Virus record (IMG/VR): IMGVR_UViG_3300047319_000436
Span: 1-37,738 of that record
DNA from: a virus
Length of the DNA stretch: 37,738 nucleotides
Reading direction: 5' to 3' (one strand)
In this document: positions 24,006-30,606 of the stretch, one piece after another
How the letters are laid out: the number at the start of each line of letters is the position of its first letter
How positions within the stretch are numbered: the stretch's first letter is position 1
Program-made: the position numbers and the translations under genes
Notes under the pieces: generated by a model
What the model was told of the DNA's origin: nothing
What the model saw: only the letters and a program-made list of their open reading frames with translations
Database searches by the model: none

Positions 24006-24862
24006 TGGCAGATGACATTGAATTAAGGCGCAGGCTCTCGCCCTCGACATCGACGTACAATATCGCGTTGAGGGGCTTGTCGTCTGCAAATCGCACAACG
24101 TCGGTCAGTGCTGAAGTTTACTGGCGTGATCCCAACGACTCGTCATCTACTGGTTGGAAACTATTGGGCGAAGGTGTGGCGGGCGGTTTCGTTCTCGTGC
24201 CTTTCGATCCTAAAGGTCGCACTATTGAACTCTCGCTTATCGCCAAAACCGAGAAAGGCTATCGCTCGAGTAGTTTTGTTGACGAAGGCGTTCGGACGCT
24301 GTTCACCGTCGGAGCTCCAGCTTTGACCGATCTGACCTTTTCGGCCCCAGATGTCACAGGGACTATTGCAAACAACGGCGGCCACGGTAATATCAATGTC
24401 CTTCGTAAACTGTCAACGGATACCGAGTTTTCGGCCATTCAAAGTGTGGCGGATACTGCAACCACATTCACCGATACGCCCGCGATCAATGGCGATTACG
24501 AATATAAATTAACGCAGGACGGTCTCGACGGCGAGAGCAATACATTGAACGTCACCGTCACAGGCGGCGGCGGCGGAGCCGGAACACCGCCCGACGGATT
24601 GTCAGCAACATTTGATGGCGTCGAGACCGTCAGCCTTTCGTGGACCAATCACGGCGGAACGGGCGCCAACATCATCGAGGCAAAGATCGGCTCGAGCGGC
24701 AGCTGGTCGTTCGTCGGTAGCGTTACATCGGGCACCAATACATTCGACGACACCGAGACACGCGGCTCAACAAATTACGTTGTTTATTACCGTGTCTCAA
24801 ACGAAGATGTCAGCGGCTATTCAAACGAGGACTTCGTAACGATACCGAGGGAGTTTTTATAG
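24005..24862 (+). CDS. Tail protein with tandem Ig/FN3-like domains
   Basis: The 285-residue protein has three beta-sandwich-like segments: residues 1-105 (WRDPNDSSSTGWKLLGEGVA, IELSLIAKTEKGYRSSS), 105-190 (a short Ig-like repeat with FTDTPAINGDYEYKLTQDG) and 200-280 (LSATFDGVETVSLSWTNHGG, YVVYYRVSNEDVSGYSN), joined by a GGGGGAG linker. Such domains decorate tail tips and assist weak binding to cell-surface glycans. Position after the hub fits. Confidence 0.65.
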   Translation: MADDIELRRRLSPSTSTYNIALRGLSSANRTTSVSAEVYWRDPNDSSSTGWKLLGEGVAGGFVLVPFDPKGRTIELSLIAKTEKGYRSSSFVDEGVRTLFTVGAPALTDLTFSAPDVTGTIANNGGHGNINVLRKLSTDTEFSAIQSVADTATTFTDTPAINGDYEYKLTQDGLDGESNTLNVTVTGGGGGAGTPPDGLSATFDGVETVSLSWTNHGGTGANIIEAKIGSSGSWSFVGSVTSGTNTFDDTETRGSTNYVVYYRVSNEDVSGYSNEDFVTIPREFL

Positions 24863-24873
24863 GAGGCAAAATT

Positions 24874-25440
24874 ATGGCAGCAACATTTGAATTTGAAGAA
24901 GATACCGGCACAGCGACCGGCTCACCAACTAAAGGTACGACACGCACGGCGGCTGTTACTGATATGAACTGGAAAAACTCGGGCGTAAAAACCGATGTTT
25001 ATTCATCGTTCCCGATCACCGCAGGCAATAACAGCTTTGAGAAATGGCAATTCGGGCATTTCTCGGGAACATTCAACACGATCTTGTCGGGACTGTATCA
25101 GCATACATCTGTCGCGCTTACCGATTTTGCGGGCGGCTCGACGCTGACGCTGAAAGGTCAAAAGGCAATGACAGCGGACGGCGACAATCTGACTTACACG
25201 ACGCCATCAGCGACGACCAATGCCAATTTGACGAAAGATCAAACAGCGACGGCCGCGATCGGTTCGGGTGTAGCAGTGTGGTTCGGGGCAACCGGACCGG
25301 AAGCAACAGGCAAGGCCGCAACAATGGCGACTAATCCCTGTTACACGAATTGGCTGACTACGCAGTTGCAGGTTGCCGGCGGCGCGGCGGCGGGCGACAC
25401 GTCCATTCCCGTTACGACGCTGCAATATCAGGAGAATTAA
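24874..25440 (+). CDS. Tail-associated protein, 188 aa
   Basis: A good ribosome binding site (AGGAGG) precedes the start. The product is Thr/Ala/Gly/Ser-rich and beta-like throughout, without charged helices. It contains WQFGHFSGTFNTILSGLYQH and a repetitive Ala-rich C-terminal region ending VTTLQYQEN. Composition and location within the tail-fibre cluster indicate a virion or fibre component. I do not recognise the family. Confidence 0.55.
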   Translation: MAATFEFEEDTGTATGSPTKGTTRTAAVTDMNWKNSGVKTDVYSSFPITAGNNSFEKWQFGHFSGTFNTILSGLYQHTSVALTDFAGGSTLTLKGQKAMTADGDNLTYTTPSATTNANLTKDQTATAAIGSGVAVWFGATGPEATGKAATMATNPCYTNWLTTQLQVAGGAAAGDTSIPVTTLQYQEN

Positions 25441-25441
25441 A

Positions 25442-25678
25442 ATGCCAAAAACTATTGAATTGATGTTCGAGGGCGAGCTGAAAGAATGCCTCGTCACCGT
25501 AGATTCGGCGGGCGAGTATGTCTGCTATGCCAAGAACGGCCGCTTTATCAAGTTTCCCGCTGGTTCGGATCTGGACGCATTAGCGGCGGAACATAACGCC
25601 GAGAACGGCGAAGTGCCGCTTCCAGCCGAGGAAACGGACGGGCAGGCTGACGAGTTATCGGCCTGGCTTAGTGAATAA
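25442..25678 (+). CDS. Hypothetical small protein, 78 aa
   Basis: ATG at 25442 is one base after the preceding stop, with GGAG in the end of that gene as binding site. The product has an N-terminal beta region (IELMFEGELKECLVTVDSAG, YVCYAKNGRFIKF) and an acidic C-terminus. It overlaps the next gene by one base (TAATG). Possibly a fibre-assembly helper; function unknown. Confidence 0.5.
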   Translation: MPKTIELMFEGELKECLVTVDSAGEYVCYAKNGRFIKFPAGSDLDALAAEHNAENGEVPLPAEETDGQADELSAWLSE

Positions 25679-26079
25679 TGAAAAGTCCAGATTATCTATT
25701 ATTCGTCGCGACATTCGCGGACGGCTCGCAAATATTTCAGAACGCCGAGGATGTTGGGCAATGTGAAGGCAAAAACTGCTATTTCGATGTCTTGCAGAAA
25801 GAGCTTGACGTGCCTCTCATTTGCTTCGTACGTGGCGGCGAAGGTTATCCGACTATTGGCGTTGACCTACGCGACGGCCATTTTGAAATAAACGGCATCC
25901 CGTTCTTTCTACACGAAGAACCACTGAAAGACTTCCGATTATTCCAGACAAGACATGTTACGGCCCGTCGTGCGATGCCGTTCAATGCTCCACCCGAAGA
26001 TAGTCTCGAACACGGTTATATTCTTGGGTGGGAAACCGAATATCAAGGCGAGATAGTGAAACGAGTGATCAAGATCTAA
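25678..26079 (+). CDS. Hypothetical protein, 133 aa
   Basis: The product begins with a compact alpha/beta segment (YLLFVATFADGSQIFQNAED, NCYFDVLQKELDVPLICFVR), followed by an IGVDLRDGHFEINGIPFFLH strand pair and a C-terminal part ending YILGWETEYQGEIVKRVIKI. Unlike its neighbours it is not Thr/Gly-rich, so it is more probably a non-structural helper, such as a fibre chaperone, than a fibre. This is inferred from composition and position only. Confidence 0.5.
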   Translation: MKSPDYLLFVATFADGSQIFQNAEDVGQCEGKNCYFDVLQKELDVPLICFVRGGEGYPTIGVDLRDGHFEINGIPFFLHEEPLKDFRLFQTRHVTARRAMPFNAPPEDSLEHGYILGWETEYQGEIVKRVIKI

Positions 26080-26082
26080 CAG

Positions 26083-27801
26083 ATGGCAGCACCGAGTTTT
26101 ATAGCGGCAGGCGCAATCACCGTCGATACATCCGGCGGCGCTTCGACGACTCCGACACCTCCGACGCATCTAGCAAATGATATTTTGATCGCTCTCGCGT
26201 GGAATGAAGGCGGCGCAACGCTCGTTACGGCCACGGGTGGATGGACAAAGATAGACGAGCAAGCGGCCGGGGGTGTAAATGCTTTTGCGCTGTTCTGGAA
26301 GCGGGCAACTGCCGGAGGAACGGCAGGTCCTACCATCACAGCAGCCGCTACCGACCAATGGGCAATTTGTTTCGTAGTTCGGGGATGTGTAACGACCGGG
26401 ACGCCGTTCGAGGCTGGCGCATTCCAAACGAGGGGAAATACAACCCAGCCCACGATCATAGCGATTACCACTTTAGGAGCAGATAGACTAGCGATGGGAG
26501 TCGTTGCCAGATCGGGCAGTGATTCTTATTCAAGTGGCAACCCTCCGTCTGGATGGAATGCATCATTTAGCGTCTCAAGCGCGTCGGGAACGGCTGCATC
26601 TTTCGACGCGATAGACAAAACTTACGCAACCGCGACGACCACGGCCAGTGTGGTGACGGGTACACTTCCCTCGACGCAGGTCTGGACCGAGTACACGCTG
26701 GCATTTATTGGGACTACCTCGAACACCACGCAGAACCAGACGATCACCGGCCTCGCTCGTGTCACTGCCACAGCGAATCAAACCCAAACAGGCAAGGCGA
26801 ATATCCGGGCAACTACAACGCAGACCGTCACCGGCAAATCCCGCGTCCAGACAATTCTCACAAAGACACAAACCGGCCTCGCACGGATAACTGCTTCGGT
26901 TCTGAAAACGCTCACAGGCGTTGGCAACATCAGGGCAACAACGATAAAGACACAGACAGGCGTTGCTCGTGTTCAAAGAACCGTAACTCAAACGATCACC
27001 GGCAAGGCATCCGTCGCTCAGTCAGCTTCACAGACGATTACCGGAAAGGCGCGTATAACGGCTACGACGCTTCAAACACAGACCGGACGAGCAAACATCC
27101 GCACTACTACCACGCAGACGACCACCGGTCACGCACGTGTTCAGACGATACTATTAAAAACGATCACAGGATTGTCGCGTATCCAAAAGGCAGTCAATGC
27201 CACGATCAATGGCGTATCGCGAATACAGAAGATCGTATCCCAAACGATCACGGGTAAATCCCGAGTCCAGACTGTCGTTAGCAAAACTCAAACCGGAGTT
27301 TCTCGCGTTCAGAAAGCGGTATCGCAGACCATCACTGGCGTCGCTAATATCGTCCTTTCAATAGTTGCCACGAACCGCACGATCACGGGTAAATCTCGGA
27401 TACAGGCCACAACTACTCAAACAATCACTGGAAAGTCTAATATCCGAGCAACCACGACCCGAACTGTCGCCGGCCTCGCTCGTGTCCTGAATGTTCTCAA
27501 TAAGACGCAGGCAGGGAAATCTCGCGTGCAACGAGCGATCACGCAGGACCTGCTCGGGCGGTCGCGACTGCAGGCACCTGCTATTCAGATCGTGCAGGGT
27601 AAAGCAAATATCTTAGGTACGACTCAAAGGACTATAACGGGCGTTGCCCGTATCGTCATACCATATGTCGTCACGGCGCCGCTGGCATTTGATGTCAATA
27701 GTGGTAAAACACGGATCGATCTCGGCACCGGCCAGACCTTCGTAGATGTGAATTCGGGCAAGACATTTATCGACGTAAATTCAGGAGATCCTCCGGAGTA
27801 A
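26083..27801 (+). CDS. Repeat fibre protein: lectin-like head plus 22 x 14-residue repeats
   Basis: Residues 1-215 form a beta-sandwich common at the start of phage fibre and surface proteins (NDILIALAWNEGGATLVTAT, GGWTKIDEQAAGGVNAFALF, QWAICFVVRGCVTTGTPFEAG). Residues 220-530 are 22 near-contiguous repeats of 14 residues with consensus TxTGKSRIQxxxxQ, only one unit being longer (17). The C-terminus has a second, shorter repeat (DVNSGKTRID, DVNSGKTFID). The 14-residue repeats are rich in Lys and Arg and almost free of Asp and Glu. A beta-solenoid or beta-fibre is likely. Role: probably an extended, basic tail fibre. Confidence 0.7.
   Translation: MAAPSFIAAGAITVDTSGGASTTPTPPTHLANDILIALAWNEGGATLVTATGGWTKIDEQAAGGVNAFALFWKRATAGGTAGPTITAAATDQWAICFVVRGCVTTGTPFEAGAFQTRGNTTQPTIIAITTLGADRLAMGVVARSGSDSYSSGNPPSGWNASFSVSSASGTAASFDAIDKTYATATTTASVVTGTLPSTQVWTEYTLAFIGTTSNTTQNQTITGLARVTATANQTQTGKANIRATTTQTVTGKSRVQTILTKTQTGLARITASVLKTLTGVGNIRATTIKTQTGVARVQRTVTQTITGKASVAQSASQTITGKARITATTLQTQTGRANIRTTTTQTTTGHARVQTILLKTITGLSRIQKAVNATINGVSRIQKIVSQTITGKSRVQTVVSKTQTGVSRVQKAVSQTITGVANIVLSIVATNRTITGKSRIQATTTQTITGKSNIRATTTRTVAGLARVLNVLNKTQAGKSRVQRAITQDLLGRSRLQAPAIQIVQGKANILGTTQRTITGVARIVIPYVVTAPLAFDVNSGKTRIDLGTGQTFVDVNSGKTFIDVNSGDPPE
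26740..27672 (+). repeat. 22 tandem 42-bp coding repeats
   Basis: The repeats are in phase with the codons (42 bp = 14 residues, one unit 51 bp). At DNA level the copies are diverged, mostly at synonymous positions, while the Thr-x-Thr-Gly core is held. Divergence argues against very recent expansion, although short near-identical blocks (for example ACGATCAC) remain. Confidence 0.8.
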
Positions 27802-27805
27802 GATC

Positions 27806-28153
27806 ATGGCAAACTATATACATTATCGAAAGATCGGCGTCACCAGCGGAACGATCACCGGCACGCTGTCGGACGCTAATGGTCCGGTCGCTCTCACCGG
27901 CTGGACGAATCTCAAGATCGTCGCCTTACACCCAGACACCGAGACCGAGAAATTCAACCACGCCATTACGCCCGACGGGAATCAAGTCACAAACCCCGGC
28001 GTGTTTTCTTATCAACCTATTTCGACCGACGTCGACACCCGCGGCGAGTTCAAACTCTTTTTCCGTGGCACCGATCCCGCCGCTCGCGTCCGCGAATTCC
28101 CGATCGACGACCCGGACGGCACCAAGGCTTTCGGCAGCTGGATCGTCTACTAA
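27806..28153 (+). CDS. BppU-like small baseplate/fibre protein
   Basis: The 115-residue product resembles the N-terminal Ig-like domain of baseplate upper proteins (ITGTLSDANGPVALTGWTNL, KIVALHPDTETEK, GEFKLFFRGTDPA, then FPIDDPDGTKAFGSWIVY). In other phages this domain docks fibres to the baseplate. It is the last gene on the rightward late transcript: a strong terminator follows 42 bases later. Confidence 0.6.
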   Translation: MANYIHYRKIGVTSGTITGTLSDANGPVALTGWTNLKIVALHPDTETEKFNHAITPDGNQVTNPGVFSYQPISTDVDTRGEFKLFFRGTDPAARVREFPIDDPDGTKAFGSWIVY

Positions 28154-28195
28154 TTTTGCCCTTGTGTGCACTAACTGTGCATCGCCCAAAAAGAA

Positions 28196-28227
28196 AAGGC
28201 TTAGCCGAAACGCTAAGTCTTTTGTTT
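28196..28227. terminator. Bidirectional intrinsic terminator
   Basis: A 10-bp stem (AAGGCTTAGC with GCTAAGTCTT, one G-U pair) closes a 6-base loop (CGAAAC). TTTTGTTTT follows on the plus strand, and AAAGAAAA precedes it, giving a T-run on the minus strand. It ends the late operon from the left and the lysogeny block from the right, immediately downstream of the tRNA fragment. Confidence 0.85.
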
Positions 28228-28229
28228 TC

Positions 28230-28274
28230 TGGTGGCCAGGGACGGAATTGAACCGCCGACACGCGGATTTTCAG
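28230..28274 (-). tRNA. 3' fragment of tRNA-Phe(GAA), probable attachment-site core
   Basis: On the minus strand these 45 bases read as the tRNA-Phe 3' part: anticodon loop CTGAAAA with anticodon GAA, 3' anticodon stem TCCGC, variable loop GTGTC, T-arm GGCGG-TTCAATT-CCGTC, acceptor 3' strand CCTGGCC, A and CCA. The upstream sequence does not form the matching 5' half (GGCGT cannot pair with TCCGC), so the gene is not complete. Phages that integrate into tRNA genes carry exactly this kind of 3' segment as attP core, to restore the host gene after integration. Both flanks are phage, so this looks like attP rather than attL or attR. Confidence 0.85.
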
Positions 28275-28396
28275 ACGCCGCGAGCGTCTTTCAGCGTGCC
28301 GCGAAATGTAACGTTGATATAAGTCCGGCCCTTACCGGTTCCCTTGGAAACGCGGATCAGATACTTGCGGTCGCCGAGCTTTTTAATTTGAGCCAC
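28271..28396 (-). pseudogene. N-terminal stub of a tyrosine integrase, cut at the att core
   Basis: On the minus strand, GTG at 28396 (directly after the previous stop TAA) starts 41 codons: VAQIKKLGDRKYLIRVSKGT, then GKGRTYINVTFRGTLKDAR, then GV and TGA. This is the standard arm-type DNA-binding N-terminus of phage tyrosine integrases, which usually reads MAxIKKRG-x-YxIRVSxG and FxGTxKEA. The frame runs into the tRNA-Phe core and stops on the TGA inside it. The core-binding and catalytic domains, some 300 residues with the R-H-R-Y residues, are absent from the window. The phage as sequenced has no complete integrase. Confidence 0.7.
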
Positions 28397-28738
28397 TTAA
28401 AGATTTACCGGATAGGATTCGAGGACGATGAGGTCTGTCCACGTATCGCCCAACTCGTAGCCTTCAAACTCACCGCTCTGTAAATCGGCTTCGGTAACAA
28501 TTCCTTGCTGTTCTATCACCTCTGCAATCTTCATCGATTCTAGGTGGACCGGCTGTTTCGAAAGTTTTTCCATTGACCTAATGCTCTCGGATTTGAACAC
28601 AGGTAGTGCCTCTAACGAAGCGGTTTCTCCATCAATGGTAACCATCTCTGACGACACCCACATCATACAGGCGATTTTCTTTTTATCGGCTGTCCGGCCC
28701 GTTGCTCTTAACTGATATTTCTCTACATTATCGTTCAT
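28397..28738 (-). CDS. Hypothetical protein of the lysogeny block, 113 aa
   Basis: Its start codon lies inside the second integrase-start remnant (MAQIKK copy at 28728-28772), and its stop is immediately followed by the GTG of the integrase stub, in the same reading frame. The product is mixed alpha/beta (YQLRATGRTADKKKIACMMW, then LEALPVFKSESIRSMEKL, then VIEQQGIVTEADLQSGEFEG). The family is not recognised. It looks like a gene inserted at the start of an integrase gene. Confidence 0.6.
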   Translation of the reverse strand: MNDNVEKYQLRATGRTADKKKIACMMWVSSEMVTIDGETASLEALPVFKSESIRSMEKLSKQPVHLESMKIAEVIEQQGIVTEADLQSGEFEGYELGDTWTDLIVLESYPVNL

Positions 28739-28772
28739 ATTTACGTTCGGCTAGTTTTTTGATCTGAGCCAT
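28728..28772 (-). pseudogene. Second, shorter copy of the integrase N-terminus
   Basis: ATG at 28772 on the minus strand encodes MAQIKKLAERKYER and stops at TAA (28730-28728). The first 12 residues align with VAQIKKLGDRKY of the stub at 28396. At DNA level 10 of 36 bases differ, mostly at third codon positions, so this is conservation of protein rather than a fresh duplication. It is probably the remnant of another integrase, or a leader peptide translationally coupled to the following gene. Confidence 0.6.
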
Positions 28773-28792
28773 TGAGAACTGATGCCAGGTGC

Positions 28793-28990
28793 CTACTCTG
28801 CGACCAATGGGACAGCTTCACCATCCAAAGCAGCAACCGCCGCTTTGATTAATATCTCTATATCAGCATCGCGGTCGGCCGTAAATTCGACCACATCGTC
28901 TGCATTACGTCGGGCGCGCCAAACCCAAGTATCTCCCTGTTTTCGCCACGTGGTAATCGTTATACCTGTATCAGTAAAAGCATACGTCAT
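28793..28990 (-). CDS. Hypothetical small protein, 65 aa
   Basis: The likely start is ATG at 28990, overlapping the TGA of the excisionase-like gene by ATGA, which indicates translational coupling; a start at 29017 would overlap that gene by 31 bases. The product (MTYAFTDTGITITTWRKQGD, then RRNADDVVEFTADRDADIEI, then an Ala-rich helix) is a compact alpha/beta fold with Trp residues. Family not recognised. The position between xis-like and integrase-like genes suggests a regulatory or accessory role. Confidence 0.55.
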   Translation of the reverse strand: MTYAFTDTGITITTWRKQGDTWVWRARRNADDVVEFTADRDADIEILIKAAVAALDGEAVPLVAE

Positions 28991-29244
28991 TCCGCCAGCC
29001 CCCCATTCTGAAACCATCTCTGCAAACGCCGTTTGTCGATCCGAATCGTGCGTTTCCCGAGGACGATCGCTGGAAAGCCGTTCGTCTCGCGGTCGTGCAC
29101 GAGGGCAGTGATCACAGATTTGTCACAATCGCACAACTCGGCTGCCTGATCGATGGTGATCAGCTCAGGCTCAATGGACACGCCAACAAGACGATCCTCG
29201 ACTATCTGCTCGACTAATTCTTTTATTGCTGTTTCGATTTGCAT
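28987..29244 (-). CDS. Excisionase-like helix-turn-helix protein
   Basis: The 85-residue product has an N-terminal helix, then the MerR/excisionase-type motif ITIDQAAELCDCDKSVITAL, the wing-like segment GFPAIVLGKRTIRIDKRRLQ, and the conserved final RWFQ. This is the HTH_17 fold used by excisionases and by small regulators. The order excisionase-like gene, two small genes, integrase stub and att core, all transcribed toward att, agrees with an xis role. A hairpin overlapping the ribosome binding site sits directly before the start. Confidence 0.7.
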   Translation of the reverse strand: MQIETAIKELVEQIVEDRLVGVSIEPELITIDQAAELCDCDKSVITALVHDRETNGFPAIVLGKRTIRIDKRRLQRWFQNGGLAE

Positions 29245-29266
29245 GCTCGCCCTCTATGGGGCGAGC
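29242..29266 (-). promoter_or_regulatory. Hairpin that masks the ribosome binding site of the excisionase-like gene
   Basis: GCTCGCCC (29245-29252) and GGGCGAGC (29259-29266) form a perfect 8-bp stem with a 6-base loop, ending at the base before the ATG. On the minus strand the GAGGG binding site is inside the stem. Translation would need melting of the hairpin or a bound factor. The same dyad could also be a DNA operator. Confidence 0.55.
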
Positions 29267-29293
29267 GATGGCGGATTGTTGGCTTGCAGCTAC

Positions 29294-29323
29294 AAATTAC
29301 CGCAGATCGAGATAGTGTGTCAA
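29294..29323 (-). promoter_or_regulatory. Probable promoter of the excisionase-integrase transcript
   Basis: On the minus strand TTGACA (29323-29318) is followed after 18 bases by TAATTT (29299-29294). The consensus -35 box and reasonable -10 box lie about 50 bases before the excisionase-like start, right after the stop of the secreted-protein gene. Confidence 0.5.
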
Positions 29324-29731
29324 TTACTTGCCGAGAAAATCTTTGAGAAACTTTTTAGTCAGCGATAAAGACGGCCACTGCAATGCTGATTCTTTACTGT
29401 CCGACCATGCGACAACCTTTCGTTTGTCGCGATAGAAATACACGTCGAGCTGGCCGCTGATCATCGACAATTGAGCCGACGTCACTAGTTTTCGTTCGTG
29501 AGGCTCCGCATACTCAATAAAAAAGTCTGCATCGTCGGCCCGGTTAACCTGGACGAGCTCGGAATGATCTTTCAATGCTTTCAGGATCTGTTTTGTATTC
29601 TGTGCGTCGGCGACAATATAGAACTTCGTTTTGCCTTTAATATCACTGAGGGAACCGCGATCGGGCAGCTCGCTCTGGGCAAACGCGGCTGCGGCGAGTG
29701 CAATGATGAATAACGGAATTAGTTTTTTCAT
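29324..29731 (-). CDS. Secreted cargo protein, 135 aa
   Basis: The start at 29731 has a GAGG binding site nine bases upstream and opens with a strong signal peptide (MKKLIPLFIIALAAAAFAQS). The mature part (about 115 residues) contains KGKTKFYIVADAQNTKQILK, VQVNRADDADFFIEYAEPHE, and DVYFYRDKRKVVAWSDSKES. It is independent of phage structural or replication functions and looks like lysogenic conversion cargo. The style is reminiscent of small exported proteins of Blastocatellia, from memory only. The frame continues upstream in-frame into a ribbon-helix-helix-like segment (29732-29833). Confidence 0.6.
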   Translation of the reverse strand: MKKLIPLFIIALAAAAFAQSELPDRGSLSDIKGKTKFYIVADAQNTKQILKALKDHSELVQVNRADDADFFIEYAEPHERKLVTSAQLSMISGQLDVYFYRDKRKVVAWSDSKESALQWPSLSLTKKFLKDFLGK

Positions 29732-29833
29732 GGGGCGATCCTCGCTTACGGCTATATCGATAAGCATTCTGTGGCTTGACGGTTCCAAATTAATAAGCAC
29801 CTGCTCGCTCTTTTTCCCAGTAGCCCGCGACAT
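29732..29833 (-). other. Half ribbon-helix-helix domain in frame with the secreted protein
   Basis: ATG at 29833, after AGAGAGAT, encodes 34 residues (MSRATGKKSEQVLINLEPSS, then HRMLIDIAVSEDRP) that follow the Arc/CopG ribbon-helix-helix pattern: a strand with alternating residues, helix 1, and a turn. The frame runs straight into MKKLI of the signal peptide, where helix 2 of the DNA-binding domain should be. Either a truncated repressor was fused to a signal sequence, or a 169-residue membrane-anchored form exists beside the secreted one. Confidence 0.45.
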
Positions 29834-29890
29834 ATCTCTCTTATATCCGAGTATTTCGCGTATTTCTACGATATCATACATATTCTCCCA

Positions 29891-29932
29891 TTGACAACAT
29901 ATGTTGAATATGCCAATATATCCAGCGTCATG
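29891..29932 (+). promoter_or_regulatory. Promoter with palindromic operator for the RHH repressor gene
   Basis: TTGACA (29891-29896), a 17-base spacer and CAATAT (29914-29919) make a good sigma-70-type promoter. The perfect 12-bp palindrome CAACATATGTTG (29895-29906) overlaps the -35 and spacer and is a likely binding site for a ribbon-helix-helix dimer. Transcription would begin only a few bases before the ATG at 29930, so the message may be nearly leaderless. Confidence 0.6.
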
Positions 29933-30121
29933 GCAGAGAACGAACCAAACACAAACAAAATACAGGCCGGCGTCAAGATGGATCCGGATCTTTTCGCAAT
30001 TGTCGAGCAATTTCGCACTGAAGAGGACCGAAGTATGTCCAACATGATCGAACGGCTTCTAAAGACGCACCCTCGCATTCAGGAAGTGCTCGAAGCCGAG
30101 ACGGTTGCGACCGCAAACTAA
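29930..30121 (+). CDS. Ribbon-helix-helix transcriptional regulator (Arc/CopG-like)
   Basis: The 63-residue product fits the ribbon-helix-helix fold: beta strand KIQAGVKM, helix DPDLFAIVEQFRTEE, turn DRSMS, and helix NMIERLLKTH, with a short C-terminal extension. Such proteins bind palindromic operators as dimers or tetramers. The gene is at the junction between the leftward lysogeny block and rightward early genes, with a palindrome in its own promoter, so it is the best candidate for the phage's switch repressor; no CI-type repressor is visible. Confidence 0.75.
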   Translation: MAENEPNTNKIQAGVKMDPDLFAIVEQFRTEEDRSMSNMIERLLKTHPRIQEVLEAETVATAN

Positions 30122-30388
30122 AAGTTCGGAGAGCTTGCAACTCCACGCTGACCGCGAATAACAAGCGAGATCAAGGGGCAGAGTTGTCGATATTTTCAAG
30201 GGGAGAGCGATCGGCGGAGTGGCTTGCACCTTTTCTGAACGATTCGCTTTGACATTCGGCGCAATAGTGCTCGCCGGGTAAACGGGACGGGCCCGAGTTC
30301 CGACTTGACTTCATAGCTTGGGCCCTTTCGTTTGAATTTTTCGAGCAGGGGCGGAGTATCTCATAGTTCTGTGTTTTTCCTTCAATTA
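30122..30388. other. Gene-poor gap between repressor and early genes
   Basis: I see no convincing gene here. A minus-strand frame from ATG at 30314 to 30171 could encode 47 residues with a Cys-x-x-Cys (HYCAECQSE), but it has no ribosome binding site and would be the only leftward gene to the right of the repressor. A promoter for the early genes is expected here, but I cannot point to one with confidence. Confidence 0.4.
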
Positions 30389-30418
30389 GGGCGGTGAACG
30401 AGTAACCGCCCACTTTTT
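30389..30418 (+). terminator. Intrinsic terminator before the early genes
   Basis: GGGCGGT (30389-30395) pairs with ACCGCCC (30405-30411) around a 9-base loop, followed by ACTTTTTG. It ends 9 bases before the first early gene. Unless it is an antitermination target, rightward early transcription would be blocked here, as at lambda tR1. Confidence 0.7.
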
Positions 30419-30426
30419 GAGAAATT

Positions 30427-30606
30427 ATGTACCACAGCAAATTTAACGGATTACCGATCGAGGAACAGCGAAGATTGCGGGCACGCGGAGCGGCAAAGCT
30501 CAAGCGGGTCCAGCAATACAACGATCTGAGAGTGACATGCGGATGCCGATTCTGCTGCGAGTGGAAATCGTCGACCGTCGGCAAGGAATGGATGAAATAT
30601 TTATGA
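30427..30606 (+). CDS. 59-residue basic Cys-rich protein
   Basis: ATG at 30427 opens a frame ending in TGA at 30604-30606. The product is very basic at its N-terminal half (EEQRRLRARGAAKLKRVQQY) and has four cysteines in a tight cluster (TCGCRFCCEW; Cys38, 40, 43 and 44), probably a small metal-binding knuckle. It overlaps the next start by ATGA. Possibly a nucleic-acid-binding early protein; family not recognised. Confidence 0.5.
   Translation: MYHSKFNGLPIEEQRRLRARGAAKLKRVQQYNDLRVTCGCRFCCEWKSSTVGKEWMKYL

Noticed and set aside
28230-28310. Complete functional tRNA-Phe gene
   Set aside because: The bases upstream of the anticodon loop cannot form the 5' anticodon stem, D-arm or acceptor strand; instead they encode the integrase stub.
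30171-30584. Leftward frame of 137 codons across the gap after the RHH gene
   Set aside because: It has no ribosome binding site, overlaps the coding 59-residue gene at 30427 and a terminator, and its sequence lacks protein-like character except for one Cys pair near its end.
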